Of a stretch of 64,000 nucleotides of DNA, positions 17,722 through 27,037 are shown piece by piece. The position numbers and the translations under genes are program-made. Source of the DNA: Chloroflexota bacterium (GTDB lineage: Bacteria; Chloroflexota; UBA11872); contig JAPPNP010000063.1 of assembly GCA_028873795.1 (NCBI GenBank), positions 1-64,000 on the forward strand. Direction: 5' to 3'. The stretch's first letter is position 1. Every line of letters begins with the position of its first letter. The notes under the pieces are model-generated. The model saw nothing but the letters and a program-made list of their open reading frames with translations. It had not been told where the DNA came from and searched no databases.

Positions 17722-18789
17722 CCGAGAGACAGTCGACCGAGCCACCGCGGCGAGCAGCGCCCATGCGCCGGTCAGAAATGCCAAGGTCGTCGCCACGTCA
17801 TGAGCCTCCTGCATCGCGGCCGCGGCAGCGGCGCCTCCGAGGGGGATCGGAGCAAAATACCAGTGCCGGATCGCGGCGATGGACGCCAGCCACAGGCCCC
17901 GAGCGACCCGGCCGGCACTCTCGACGGCAGCCCGCGGCGCCGCGACGACGATCACGCCGAGCCCGGCGATAACGACGACGGGAAACGCGAGCAGGGCGGC
18001 GATGCCTGTCGGCGTTAGACCTTGCAGGATGCCGATGTCGGCTCCGGTGTCGAGCGGCACGCTGAGGTGGGCCGCAGCCACAAAGAGCCAAACCACGAGG
18101 GCTGCGACGCTTGCGAAAGCCGTGACACCGGTCGTAACGCGCCCGTAGACACTGACAAGCCGTATGGCGCCGGCGGCGCCCACCAGCGCGGCCAGAATGC
18201 CCGCTCCGGCTGCCGCGGCCAGGGTCCATCCCTCCAGCCGAGGCGCGACGGCATCCAGGTGGAGCGCCGGTGGCAAGCGTTGAAACATCCGGTGGCCGAG
18301 CGCCAGGAAGCCCCGCAATGGCTGCCCCATGATGGTGAGCTGAGTCTTGGCGTCAGGATCACCAATATCGACGCCGCGCAGCACGACTCCCCCGCCAGGC
18401 GAATCAAGGACGCGCACTGCCAGGATGTAGCCCGTACCGTCGATTGGCACTGGGAACGTGGCCAGGTACTCCGTCATTCCTTGACGCGTGAGGCTCAACC
18501 GGTCGGCCCAAAGCACGGTGTCGTCACGCTCGAGTCGCACTTCCAGCGTCGGTGGAGACTCGATAGACCCAGATGGACGCGCCTGAAATCCGACAAAAAG
18601 CTCTGGCCCGTGCTCGGGACTAAGCGCTTGTCGCAGGCTCCACCCCGGGAGCAGCGGCCCAATCTCAAAGGGCTCGCCCTCGACGCCGCCGACAGCCAGC
18701 GGCCCCGCGGGCCAGCCAAGGGCGGCGACAACGCTGAGGACCGCCGCGACCATCCAGGCCACCGGCGCGCTAAGCCTGCGGTGTTTCAC
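17668..18789 (-). CDS. Membrane-anchored ectodomain protein (GT-C partner, paralogue 3)
   Basis: 373 residues, larger than its two paralogues. An N-terminal helix is followed by the outer domain beginning FEIGPLLPGWSLRQALSPEHG. Instead of one or two, about four or five hydrophobic segments make up the C-terminal half (residues 190-360). The GTG start overlaps the stop of the upstream giant GT-C gene by 4 nt (GTGA), the same arrangement as at 11027. Its last 54 bp overlap the convergent carbamoyltransferase gene. The function is unknown, but fixed pairing with a GT-C protein in all three copies implies joint action. Confidence 0.72.
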   Translation of the reverse strand: MKHRRLSAPVAWMVAAVLSVVAALGWPAGPLAVGGVEGEPFEIGPLLPGWSLRQALSPEHGPELFVGFQARPSGSIESPPTLEVRLERDDTVLWADRLSLTRQGMTEYLATFPVPIDGTGYILAVRVLDSPGGGVVLRGVDIGDPDAKTQLTIMGQPLRGFLALGHRMFQRLPPALHLDAVAPRLEGWTLAAAAGAGILAALVGAAGAIRLVSVYGRVTTGVTAFASVAALVVWLFVAAAHLSVPLDTGADIGILQGLTPTGIAALLAFPVVVIAGLGVIVVAAPRAAVESAGRVARGLWLASIAAIRHWYFAPIPLGGAAAAAAMQEAHDVATTLAFLTGAWALLAAVARSTVSRLRGDGLADEVVPEGEEG

Positions 18790-21700
18790 GCCGACCGCCG
18801 CCACCACCGGCGCGGCATCGGCGCCCAGCCAAAGAGAAGCATGCCGAATAGGAACCCGAGATTCACCATCAGAATCCAGAAGTACCCGAAGTTTGGCGTG
18901 AACGTCGCCGTCACCACGTCCCCGGGCGCCAGATTCACGAACCACCCATTGAAGTGCCCGTCGACAACCACATGGCGCTCCGGGCTTACCTGCTGGTCAT
19001 TGACCTGGAGCACCCAGCGCGGGTCGAATCGTTCGTCAAGCCTGACGAGTTGCTCGCGCGGCTCGCCACGGTACTCCGCGGCTGCCCAGCCAAAGCCCTC
19101 GTCGGTCAGAGCGAGCGCGCCACCGGCGGGTGGCGGCGATTGCGGCGCATGCGCCAGGACGACGGTGAGGCTATGCGGCAGTGGGGAGACTCCAACCTCA
19201 AGCAATTCGAACTCCAGGCCGGGCAGTCCTTCGCGCAGGTGTTGCACGTCAAGCGAGGCGACGGGCGACCCGGCATCGAGCGGCACCTCGACCCGCACGG
19301 GCCTGTCGCGCTGATTGGCCAACTCGCGCTGAATCTCGTGCGCGACGTAGGGGTACGCCTGAGCGCCGATCACGTTGACGCCGTCGGCGCCGGTGGAGAC
19401 TCGACCGGCAAAGGAGACGATTCGGCCATCGGACGGCACCGACGCTTCGACTCGGACGGCGCCGGCGCACGTGGAGGTCTCGCACGGCTGGAAGTCCGTG
19501 GCCTCCGGGAGTTGATGGCTCACGCTGACCAGAGGCTCCGGCGGCGGTGCGGCCCTCAGGGTCAGGCGATGCAGTCCGGCGTCGAGCTCCGCAACCCCTT
19601 CCAAAATGTCGTAACCCAGCTCAGCTCCGCTGCGTTCCAGTGGGACCGGCGAGCCATCGATGCTGATCGCGGGTTGCAGGCCCGGCGGGGCAGCGAGGCG
19701 CACGGTGTACCCGCCGGCACGCGCCAGCTGAAAGGTGCGGTCGCCATCCGTCGTCCCCAGGTCCGGCAACACGGTGAAGACCGGAAGCTCAGCCAGCGCC
19801 CGCGCGGCCGCCCGCTCGGCTGCCTGAATTTCCGACGCCGACAGCAAGGCCAGCCGCGAAACGGCATTGAGCCCACGGCCATCGGTTCGCACCTGTACCG
19901 CATGGGGGCCCGCGCGGTCGGTCGGCGCGTCAACCCGCGTCCAGCGATAGCCGTAGCCGGCGGCCTCGCGGGTGTTGATGCGAGCCACGGATCGCCCGTT
20001 CAACACGACCTCCAGCGCACTGCCCTCGGGGCTCACAAAGTGGCGAATCCACAGCTCGTCGGTTGCGCCGGTGGTATCGACCGTAATCGTGAAGGCCGCG
20101 CCGTCGGCACGGGTGAGCAGTCCGCGCGTCATATCCGCGATCTCTGGATCGGCGTACCACCACGCGTTCTTGTAGGGCGCCACCCATTCCCGCGTAGCGT
20201 CCGGGACTTGCGGCCAGACCTGGTCCGCCGGGCTCGCCACCGTCTTCTCGGGCAGATAGTTGGCCACCAGGTCAAGCGGGTCGGCGCCCAACCAGATTTC
20301 CGTCGCGGCTCGGACGGCGCCGCCGGGCGCGCCGTCGATCCCGCGCACTCCCAGTTCGCCGCTGGCGATGGACACGGCTCTCGCGTCGGCGAACATATGC
20401 CAGGCGGTGACGAGTGGGCGCAGCGACGGCGACCCGACGATGACGCGCGCGGGCACACCCAATCGCGATGCCGGGGCGGTGGTCACTTCATACAGTTCGA
20501 CCTGGCCCACGGACAGGTCATCCAGACGGTCGAGGCCCGGCTGCGCCGCCAGGGCGAGTTGCGGGCGGGGGCGACGCTCCTGCCACGCCAACCATGGCTC
20601 GCCGGTCGGCACGATGAAGCCGGCGTGCGTGCTCTCCCAATGCGGATCGAGCATGACGTTGCGAAAGCGGCCGTACGCCAAGAGGCGGTCGACCGGATAG
20701 CGGTTCGGGCCATAGAAACCGTGATTGAGCGTGGCGGTCCAGGGGCCGTTGAGGGTGGATGCCGCCGAACCCCAGATGGAGCGTTTGGGCGGCTGCACGA
20801 CCGAGGGGGGATTCCCCTGGGTTGAGAATCGACCGGTGCTGCTCTGATAGCTGCTCGGCCAGAACATCGGCAAGTGGACCATGCGGTCGTTGTGAGGCAG
20901 CGCGCGCAGGTTGTCGAGCGCGGCGACGGTGTCGTCGTCGATCGTGTAGGGCGGCAGGTGGCCCGCCAGGTTGCCATTCCAAAACGGCAGGGTGCTGGCC
21001 GCGACCACTACCCCGACCAGAATGCCGCCCGCGCGGCGCCACACATCGGGCGGCCGCGCCGCGAGCTGGGCGACGCTTTGCCCCACCAGCAAGGCCAGCA
21101 GCAGGCCCGCCCCAACGGTGAGGTAGCGGATGTTCCTGAAGATCGCGCCCACCACCGTGTCGTCGATCGCATCCTGGATGACGGAGAACGGTTCGTTGAA
21201 TCCTTTCCCGATCAGCACCAGAGCGAGAAACCCGACCACGCCCAGCAGGGCACGCTGCCGGGCACGCCCAGACAGCAGCACCGGCGCAACCAGTGCCAGT
21301 CCCGTCATGAGGCCGCGCGCGACGAGCCGAACGCCGCTGCCGGCGGCAAGTGGACCCTCGGGATGTTGCGAGTAGTTGTAGGGAGGACCGGTCAGGGTCA
21401 GCGCCTCGGCCAGGGTCGGCGCGGCGCCCTTGATCCACTGCGCGGCAGCCTCGAGGCTCCATGCCGACATGACCTGATTGGCTGAGGGCACCACGATGAG
21501 CTGCCAGGTAATGAAGGAGATTGCCGGGTGCAACAGGATGACGCTGAGCCCCATCGCGGCGATGAGTCCCAGTCGCCGCAGGCGCTGGCCCCACGTGCCC
21601 GACGCGGTGAATGCCCGAAAGAGTGCATAGCCGCCGACCACGGCGGTCGTGATGAACGTCATGTGAACCGAGCTGGCAGCCAGGCCGATCCACAGGCTGC

Positions 21701-22319
21701 CGCGCACGAATCCGCGGACGCCCGGCGCGCGGTCGAAGGTCTCATGCGCAACCTGAAGGGCCTTGGGAAGCAGCGCCACGCTGATGAGCATGGCGGCGTA
21801 GCCGGTGATGAAGGCATCCAAGAAGAACGGCGTCGTCATGTAGACGACTGCGGCCGTGAAGGCCGCGGGCCTGCCGAACTCGAAGCGCTTGGCGGCCTGG
21901 TACATGAAGACGCCGGCCAGCCCGAGAAAGATGATCGAGACCCGCGAGGTGAACCAGCCGTCGATGCCGGGAATGAGCGTCAAGGCTCCCAAGGCGAGCT
22001 GGAGGTATTGGCTCATCGCCCGCTCTTCCTCGGATTGCCCGAAGTAGTTGGTCTGCCACGCCGAGAGCCGATCGAGGGCGAAGTCGGTGTTTTGCCAGGC
22101 GGCAAACGGAGTGGTCCAGTCGTCGCGCAGCCCGAGGTAGCCGGGATCGAAGATCAAGCCGCGGTGCCAGATCACCACCAGCAGCACGATGGCCGCGTAG
22201 GCCGCCGCGTCCGGGTGGCGGTGGATCAGCCTCCGAACCTGGGCAAATGTCCGCCGCAGCGCCTGAGACGCGACTGAAGGACCGCGGTTTGCCGCGGCCG
22301 GCATGGCGCTTGCGCTCAT
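18786..22319 (-). CDS. Giant GT-C-like membrane glycosyltransferase (paralogue 3)
   Basis: 1177 residues, the largest of the three. Helix 1 is at about residues 38-52, then GYLGLRDDWTTPFAAW gives the acidic first outer loop. Around a dozen helices run to about residue 450. A very long periplasmic portion follows with several beta domains, one matching the 4451 protein (YGYRWTRVDAPTDRAG, then GRGLNAVSRLALLS against WRWMRVGLAADGRIG, then GLEAVSTLALTP). The C-terminal YfhO-like module (FDPRWVLQVNDQQV, then FNGWFVNLAPGD) ends in a final helix. Architecture resembles mycobacterial AftD-type arabinofuranosyltransferases, with carbohydrate-binding modules after a GT-C core. The product sugar is unknown. 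Confidence 0.75.
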   Translation of the reverse strand: MSASAMPAAANRGPSVASQALRRTFAQVRRLIHRHPDAAAYAAIVLLVVIWHRGLIFDPGYLGLRDDWTTPFAAWQNTDFALDRLSAWQTNYFGQSEEERAMSQYLQLALGALTLIPGIDGWFTSRVSIIFLGLAGVFMYQAAKRFEFGRPAAFTAAVVYMTTPFFLDAFITGYAAMLISVALLPKALQVAHETFDRAPGVRGFVRGSLWIGLAASSVHMTFITTAVVGGYALFRAFTASGTWGQRLRRLGLIAAMGLSVILLHPAISFITWQLIVVPSANQVMSAWSLEAAAQWIKGAAPTLAEALTLTGPPYNYSQHPEGPLAAGSGVRLVARGLMTGLALVAPVLLSGRARQRALLGVVGFLALVLIGKGFNEPFSVIQDAIDDTVVGAIFRNIRYLTVGAGLLLALLVGQSVAQLAARPPDVWRRAGGILVGVVVAASTLPFWNGNLAGHLPPYTIDDDTVAALDNLRALPHNDRMVHLPMFWPSSYQSSTGRFSTQGNPPSVVQPPKRSIWGSAASTLNGPWTATLNHGFYGPNRYPVDRLLAYGRFRNVMLDPHWESTHAGFIVPTGEPWLAWQERRPRPQLALAAQPGLDRLDDLSVGQVELYEVTTAPASRLGVPARVIVGSPSLRPLVTAWHMFADARAVSIASGELGVRGIDGAPGGAVRAATEIWLGADPLDLVANYLPEKTVASPADQVWPQVPDATREWVAPYKNAWWYADPEIADMTRGLLTRADGAAFTITVDTTGATDELWIRHFVSPEGSALEVVLNGRSVARINTREAAGYGYRWTRVDAPTDRAGPHAVQVRTDGRGLNAVSRLALLSASEIQAAERAAARALAELPVFTVLPDLGTTDGDRTFQLARAGGYTVRLAAPPGLQPAISIDGSPVPLERSGAELGYDILEGVAELDAGLHRLTLRAAPPPEPLVSVSHQLPEATDFQPCETSTCAGAVRVEASVPSDGRIVSFAGRVSTGADGVNVIGAQAYPYVAHEIQRELANQRDRPVRVEVPLDAGSPVASLDVQHLREGLPGLEFELLEVGVSPLPHSLTVVLAHAPQSPPPAGGALALTDEGFGWAAAEYRGEPREQLVRLDERFDPRWVLQVNDQQVSPERHVVVDGHFNGWFVNLAPGDVVTATFTPNFGYFWILMVNLGFLFGMLLFGWAPMPRRWWRRSA

Positions 22320-22409
22320 GCGAACCCGAAGCTCATGGTCCCGGCGTTAGGCGGTCCGCCCGTCACTGGCGTGAGAGCTCCAACTGCCCAGACAACACGG
22401 GGGGCAAAC

Positions 22410-23792
22410 TCACGAACGGCGCGTGCCTGTCTCCACCGGCTGACGTCCCCCGCGGGCGCGGTCGCGCCGGAGCACCAGCACGGCCCAAACAAGCATCGCG
22501 ATGACCCCAGCGCCCAGGAACGCATCCAGCGTCCACGCGACCGCGGTGAGGGATTCGTGCTGCAGCCAAAGCGTCACGGCGCACGCCATGCTCAGCGGGA
22601 CGAGCACAAGCCATACCCGAAGCGTACCGGCCCCAATGTGGAAATACGTCAGGAGGGTCAAAAGCGCGAGGAGCGACCCGACCAGGGTGTATCCCCAGAC
22701 CAGCGGGGGATCAGGAACGTAGCGGTCCGCGAAGATGACCTGAAACACGAACTCGGGGGCGACCACGATGATCAGCGCCGCGCCGCCGCTGATGAGCACC
22801 GTGAATGCCGCCGTCACCGCGAAGGTGCGCGTCAGCGGCTCACCGGCGGCCACGTGTCGAATGATGTGCGGAAGCACCACCTGCGCCGCGGGCGCCGAGG
22901 CGAAGAGGACGATGCGGCCGACGAGCGCGGAGGCGGCGTAGAGCGACGCGTTGGCATCGTCAAAGAAGTGCCGTACGACCAAGACGTCAACGTTCATCAG
23001 AATCGCCAGTGACAGGCTCAACAGCCCCACCCGCACGTGGGCGGACATCCCGCTCGAATCCGGCGGGGCTTCGACCGGCGCTTCGGTGGTCGCCCGAGCG
23101 ATGTAGGGCGCGGCGATCACCACGACAAGGACCCCGACCAGACCGGACAGTGCGGACGCGGCCATGCCGCCCGCCACGCCGAAGCCAAGCGCCACCAGCC
23201 CGACGCCAATCCCCGCGCGCAGCGCTCCATCCACCAGATTGGACGCTCCGAGCAAGAGGAAGGCCCGCAGCCCGGTCAACAGGGCCTTGGTGAACGGCAC
23301 CACAAAGGCAATGGCCACCGCGCAGCCCAACCAGATGACCGCGGCTCGGTTGTCGGTTCCCAACAAGAATTCAATGGCGCCGCTTGTCGCGGCGACGACA
23401 ATCCAAGCAACCAAGCCAATCAGCGCGCTCCGGATGAGCGACCGCCGCAGGATGTCGAGAGCGGCTGTGCGCCCTCGCGCCACGACCGCGAGGCTGGTGA
23501 CGCGCGTGCCGATGGGCAGCAGGAGTTGCGAAGGCACCGACAGCACCGCGAACAGCGCCAGCACGGCGAACAAGTCGGCATAGTCGCCCGGCGACAGCAT
23601 GCGCGCCATGGCCCACTGAAACCCAAAGGATGTCAGGCTGGCGAGCAGGTTGAGGCCGCCAAGCACCACCGTGTCGCGGGCGACCACACGCGGCCCCGAG
23701 GGCCCAGCGTCATTCGAGTTCAGCGTATCGGGCGACCCGCCCTCAACGCCGCCAACATCCGATCCGGTGGGCGCCCCCGCGGCCTGACGCAC
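22410..23792 (-). CDS. Polysaccharide flippase (Wzx/MOP superfamily)
   Basis: 460 residues with 12-14 predicted helices. The segment GGLNLLASLTSFGFQWAMARMLSPGDYADLFAVLALFAVLS is the typical start of polysaccharide-synthesis MOP transporters, including the 'LSPxDYG' loop. These proteins move undecaprenyl-linked oligosaccharides across the inner membrane. The start is GTG. A ~35-residue hydrophilic N-terminal tail rich in Gly/Ser/Asp precedes helix 1 and could be shorter in vivo. It lies 90 bp upstream of the giant GT-C gene on the same strand, so flipping and outer-face transfer are probably expressed together. Confidence 0.88.
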   Translation of the reverse strand: MRQAAGAPTGSDVGGVEGGSPDTLNSNDAGPSGPRVVARDTVVLGGLNLLASLTSFGFQWAMARMLSPGDYADLFAVLALFAVLSVPSQLLLPIGTRVTSLAVVARGRTAALDILRRSLIRSALIGLVAWIVVAATSGAIEFLLGTDNRAAVIWLGCAVAIAFVVPFTKALLTGLRAFLLLGASNLVDGALRAGIGVGLVALGFGVAGGMAASALSGLVGVLVVVIAAPYIARATTEAPVEAPPDSSGMSAHVRVGLLSLSLAILMNVDVLVVRHFFDDANASLYAASALVGRIVLFASAPAAQVVLPHIIRHVAAGEPLTRTFAVTAAFTVLISGGAALIIVVAPEFVFQVIFADRYVPDPPLVWGYTLVGSLLALLTLLTYFHIGAGTLRVWLVLVPLSMACAVTLWLQHESLTAVAWTLDAFLGAGVIAMLVWAVLVLRRDRARGGRQPVETGTRRS

Positions 23793-23863
23793 GCTAGGCG
23801 AAAGTTCGCTCAGCGCTGTGCCATGTTTACGACCGCGGAGCCGTGGGTGACGGGGACGAACAC

Positions 23864-25123
23864 CTAATCGGCCGCGACGTCAGGCGCCCTGGGATTTGGC
23901 CGGTCGGAAGTTGCGCGTGACGTCGACGACGCCACCAGCCGGGGGTCCACGCCGAGCGGGTCGTCACCAGCGAGGTCTCCCATGAGCAACTGGAGCTCTC
24001 GCTCCGCGATAACGGACCAGTCAAGCTCACTCACCCGGGCTAATCCCCGCTCGACAAGCTCGCGACGGCCCGCATCGTCCGCCAATAGGCACGAAACGGC
24101 GTTGGCAAACGCCGGAATGTCGCCCTCGGGCACGGCGTGGAAAGCATCTCCCCACACCTCCAGCAATTCCGGGAGGTCATAGGCGACCACAGGAGTGCCA
24201 AGTGCCATCGCTTCCCCCATCGCGATTGACCAGCTCTCCTCGTGCGATGGGAGTGCAAAAAGCCTTGACGCGCTGATCCATCTGAACTTCTCGGTCGTAT
24301 CCAGAATCGGGCCGAGAAAATCGACCCTGTCCTCGAGGCCGTAACGCTTTACGCGATCCTTCATCGCCTCGCCGTCAGGACCGTCACCGATCACGGCAAG
24401 TTTGGCGTCTGGATTCCGGGCGACGACGAACTGCCACGCATCCATGAGATCCAACGCTCCCTTGGATGCAGCCAAGCGCCCGACCGACACCACTTCATAA
24501 GTCATGCCCACGGGACGTTGGACAGCGGCATTGATGCCAGCCAGGTCGACACCGGCGGCAACTGCGGCAGCACGGCGCATTGGGAATCCAGTTCGCCGAA
24601 GCTGACGCGCCGTGTCGCGACCTAAAGCAAGCGTGCGATCGGCGAACAGCGCCGCAAAGAGCAGTGACAGCCGCTGGGCTACGAGAAAGGCAAGCGCGTT
24701 GTACCAACGCGGCCCTTTGCGCCGCCAAAACCTCCACCGCATCATCATGGGCACAGAGACAGCCAGTCGCACGCGCGTCCAGCGTTGAATCTTGAGCATG
24801 ACGCCAGGCAACACGTCGTAGGGCTGATCGTGCGACGTGACGATCAGGTCTGGCCTCAAGCGCCAAAGGGAGAGCGGAAGAAAGAGGCAAACCGTAATCG
24901 AGTGCAGTGCCAGCCACCAGCGGCCCTCACCGCCTCGCCAACTGCTCGTATGGAGCGTCGGCACGAAACCCCACTGCTCACAGGAAGCGGCCGCTTGTTC
25001 GCTACCCATGAGATGCACGTCGTGTCCGGCCTTCTGCCACTGCTTCGCGATCTCGATGATCCGGACGCACCCGCCGTCGATTTGCTCGCGAACCAAACCA
25101 TTCATGATCAGCAGAATTCGCAC
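23864..25123 (-). CDS. GT4 family glycosyltransferase
   Basis: About 419 residues, GT-B fold. It starts VRILLIMNGLVREQIDGGCVRIIEIAKQWQKAGHDVHLMGS and has the donor motif HEESWSIAMGEAMALGTPVVAYDLPELLEVWG. The GTG chosen as start matches the usual GT4 beginning; a TTG five codons upstream is the alternative, and neither has a clear ribosome site. It is paralogous to the enzyme at 14205 along the whole length. The C-terminal ~40 residues are hydrophilic and not conserved between the two. It is likely one of the cytoplasmic assembly enzymes for the glycan exported by the flippase next to it. Confidence 0.88.
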   Translation of the reverse strand: MRILLIMNGLVREQIDGGCVRIIEIAKQWQKAGHDVHLMGSEQAAASCEQWGFVPTLHTSSWRGGEGRWWLALHSITVCLFLPLSLWRLRPDLIVTSHDQPYDVLPGVMLKIQRWTRVRLAVSVPMMMRWRFWRRKGPRWYNALAFLVAQRLSLLFAALFADRTLALGRDTARQLRRTGFPMRRAAAVAAGVDLAGINAAVQRPVGMTYEVVSVGRLAASKGALDLMDAWQFVVARNPDAKLAVIGDGPDGEAMKDRVKRYGLEDRVDFLGPILDTTEKFRWISASRLFALPSHEESWSIAMGEAMALGTPVVAYDLPELLEVWGDAFHAVPEGDIPAFANAVSCLLADDAGRRELVERGLARVSELDWSVIAERELQLLMGDLAGDDPLGVDPRLVASSTSRATSDRPNPRAPDVAAD

Positions 25124-25211
25124 GAGGGTCAGCGCCAAGGCAGCGAGCGCGCGATGCTACCACCGTCGCAGCTCGATACTGCAGCAATGCCCTCGAACTG
25201 GGTGAACGTCG

Positions 25212-26936
25212 CTAGCTGACCACGATTGCCGATTCGACCTCAGATGCGGCCGGCTCAAGCAGGCTTGCGTCGATCGGCGCCGTTGACCCGCCGGCGGTGA
25301 AGAGCCGGGCGGGAAGCTCGGCCACGCCCGTATCCGCCGACTCCGCGCCGTTCGCGGCCGCCTCCAGCTGCCCCTTCCGGAAGTCGAGCATGTGGCCCAC
25401 GATGTAGCGCGACCCGCGAACCACGTAGTAGCGGAAGTGGTCGCGGCTCTTGCCCGCGTGCAGCAGCTTGCGGGTCACGTAGCGCGGCGTGAGGAAGCTG
25501 GTGTACAGGGATTGCACCAGCCCCATGATCTCCGCCGTGGGAATCGGCGACCGCAGTACGGGTTCTCGCATGTCAAAGCGCTCCCAATGCTCCGGGCCGT
25601 CGAACCGCAGCCAATCGTGCTCGCGCGCCTGGGCGTAGAGCTGGGTGCCCGGATAGGGAATGACGATGGTGCCCTGCAGGGTGTTGATCCAGCCCCGGTC
25701 GAAGGTCTCGCGCGTGAAGTCGATGGTCCGCTTGGCCTCCTCGAACGTCTCCCACGGGTAGCCGACCATGCACGTGACGTGGGGCTCCAGCCCGGCTTCG
25801 CTGGCCCACTTCACCGATTCCCACTGCTGGCGAACCGTGGTGCCCTTGTTGAGGAGGTCGAGGCTGCGCTGATTGGCCGACTCGATGCCGTAGAGGATGA
25901 AGCGAAAGTTGCTGGCGCCGAGCATCTCGTACTCGGCCTGGGAGAGGGCGTCGGCCCGCATGTTGCAGCCCATCATCAGGACCTTGTGCAGGCCGCGTTC
26001 GCGGAATCCGGTGCAAAAGTCGGTGAGCCAGCGCCCCGCCGGGAAGGTGCCGGTGTCGTCGAACACCTCCTCGACGCCCAGATCGACGAGCTGTTCCAGC
26101 TCATCCAGGTAGTCGTCGACCGGCCGCACCGACCAGGTTGGAAGCATGCTGGTCCAGGAGCAGAAGGTGCAGCCTCCGCCGCCGCGACGCGGCCCGCCGG
26201 GCACGCGTCGCCGCCACCAGCAGTCGGCGCTGGTGGCGCCGGTGGCCCAGCCGTAGGTGCCCTTCTTCAGGAAGTTGCCGTTGCGATAGGCATAGAGCTC
26301 CCACTTCGCCAGTTGGCGATCGATGTGCGGCCGCACGGCCTCCCGCACGGGCGGGTCGGGCTCTTCGCCGGAGTTGACGATCTCGGTCTCGTCGTGCCGC
26401 CAGAACACGCCGCCCCCGAGGTCGTCGCGACCTTCGAGGAAGTCGGCGAGATTCAATATGGCGAAGTCAAACTGGCCGCCCCGGATCACGTAGTCGACGG
26501 GGCAGAAGAGGAACGGCTCTTCGGGAAACGCGGTGACGTGGTCGCCGACAAGCGCGATGGTCATCGTGGGAAACCGCGACTTGAGGTCGGTGATTGCCTG
26601 GTAGAGGGGTGGTGCGCTGGGCGTCTTGGTCTCGATCATCATCAGGTCGGGCTGGGCCAGCTCGACCTCGCGGCAATAGGTTTCCCAGTCCCAACCTTCG
26701 GCGATTCCGTCGAGCCACACGGCCTCGTGGCCATGCCGCTGCAGCAGCGTGGCCGCCAACGCCGGCAACACGGGAAAGATAACGGTCGCGTTGTCGCCGA
26801 CGAACTGATTCAGCGCGCCGACGATCCCACGGCCCTCGCTGCGACCCGTCGAGAAGACCTGGTATTGCCGGTTTTGACTCAGGAGCGGGATACCCTTGGC
26901 GCTCTCAAAGGGCGGAAAGCTGATTGCAACTCTCAC
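25212..26936 (-). CDS. B12-binding domain radical SAM protein with expanded cysteine motif
   Basis: 574 residues starting at GTG. The N-terminal ~170 residues look like a cobalamin-binding Rossmann domain (PVLPALAATLLQRHGHEAVWLDG, DLMMIETKTPSAPPLYQ). A radical SAM core follows at about residues 230-470, then a helical tail. The iron-sulfur cysteines read C-x16-C-x2-C (SADCWWRRRVP, then GGGGCTFCSWTS), not the standard C-x3-C-x2-C. The rest of the core is intact (EEVFDDTGTFPAGRWL, FILYGIESANQRSLDLLNKGT, CMVGYPWETFEEAKRTIDF). The family includes methylases of unactivated carbons, so a C-methylated sugar or lipid is plausible. A cobalamin adenosyltransferase is encoded at 57870. Confidence 0.88.
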   Translation of the reverse strand: MRVAISFPPFESAKGIPLLSQNRQYQVFSTGRSEGRGIVGALNQFVGDNATVIFPVLPALAATLLQRHGHEAVWLDGIAEGWDWETYCREVELAQPDLMMIETKTPSAPPLYQAITDLKSRFPTMTIALVGDHVTAFPEEPFLFCPVDYVIRGGQFDFAILNLADFLEGRDDLGGGVFWRHDETEIVNSGEEPDPPVREAVRPHIDRQLAKWELYAYRNGNFLKKGTYGWATGATSADCWWRRRVPGGPRRGGGGCTFCSWTSMLPTWSVRPVDDYLDELEQLVDLGVEEVFDDTGTFPAGRWLTDFCTGFRERGLHKVLMMGCNMRADALSQAEYEMLGASNFRFILYGIESANQRSLDLLNKGTTVRQQWESVKWASEAGLEPHVTCMVGYPWETFEEAKRTIDFTRETFDRGWINTLQGTIVIPYPGTQLYAQAREHDWLRFDGPEHWERFDMREPVLRSPIPTAEIMGLVQSLYTSFLTPRYVTRKLLHAGKSRDHFRYYVVRGSRYIVGHMLDFRKGQLEAAANGAESADTGVAELPARLFTAGGSTAPIDASLLEPAASEVESAIVVS

Positions 26937-27037
26937 GCGGGGGTATCGTTCCAGAAGTGGTGAAGCCGCAGCATCAATGGACTGGCGTCAAACCTGTTCC
27001 GCCGCGGAACACGTCGGCTTTATGATTCTAGAACACC

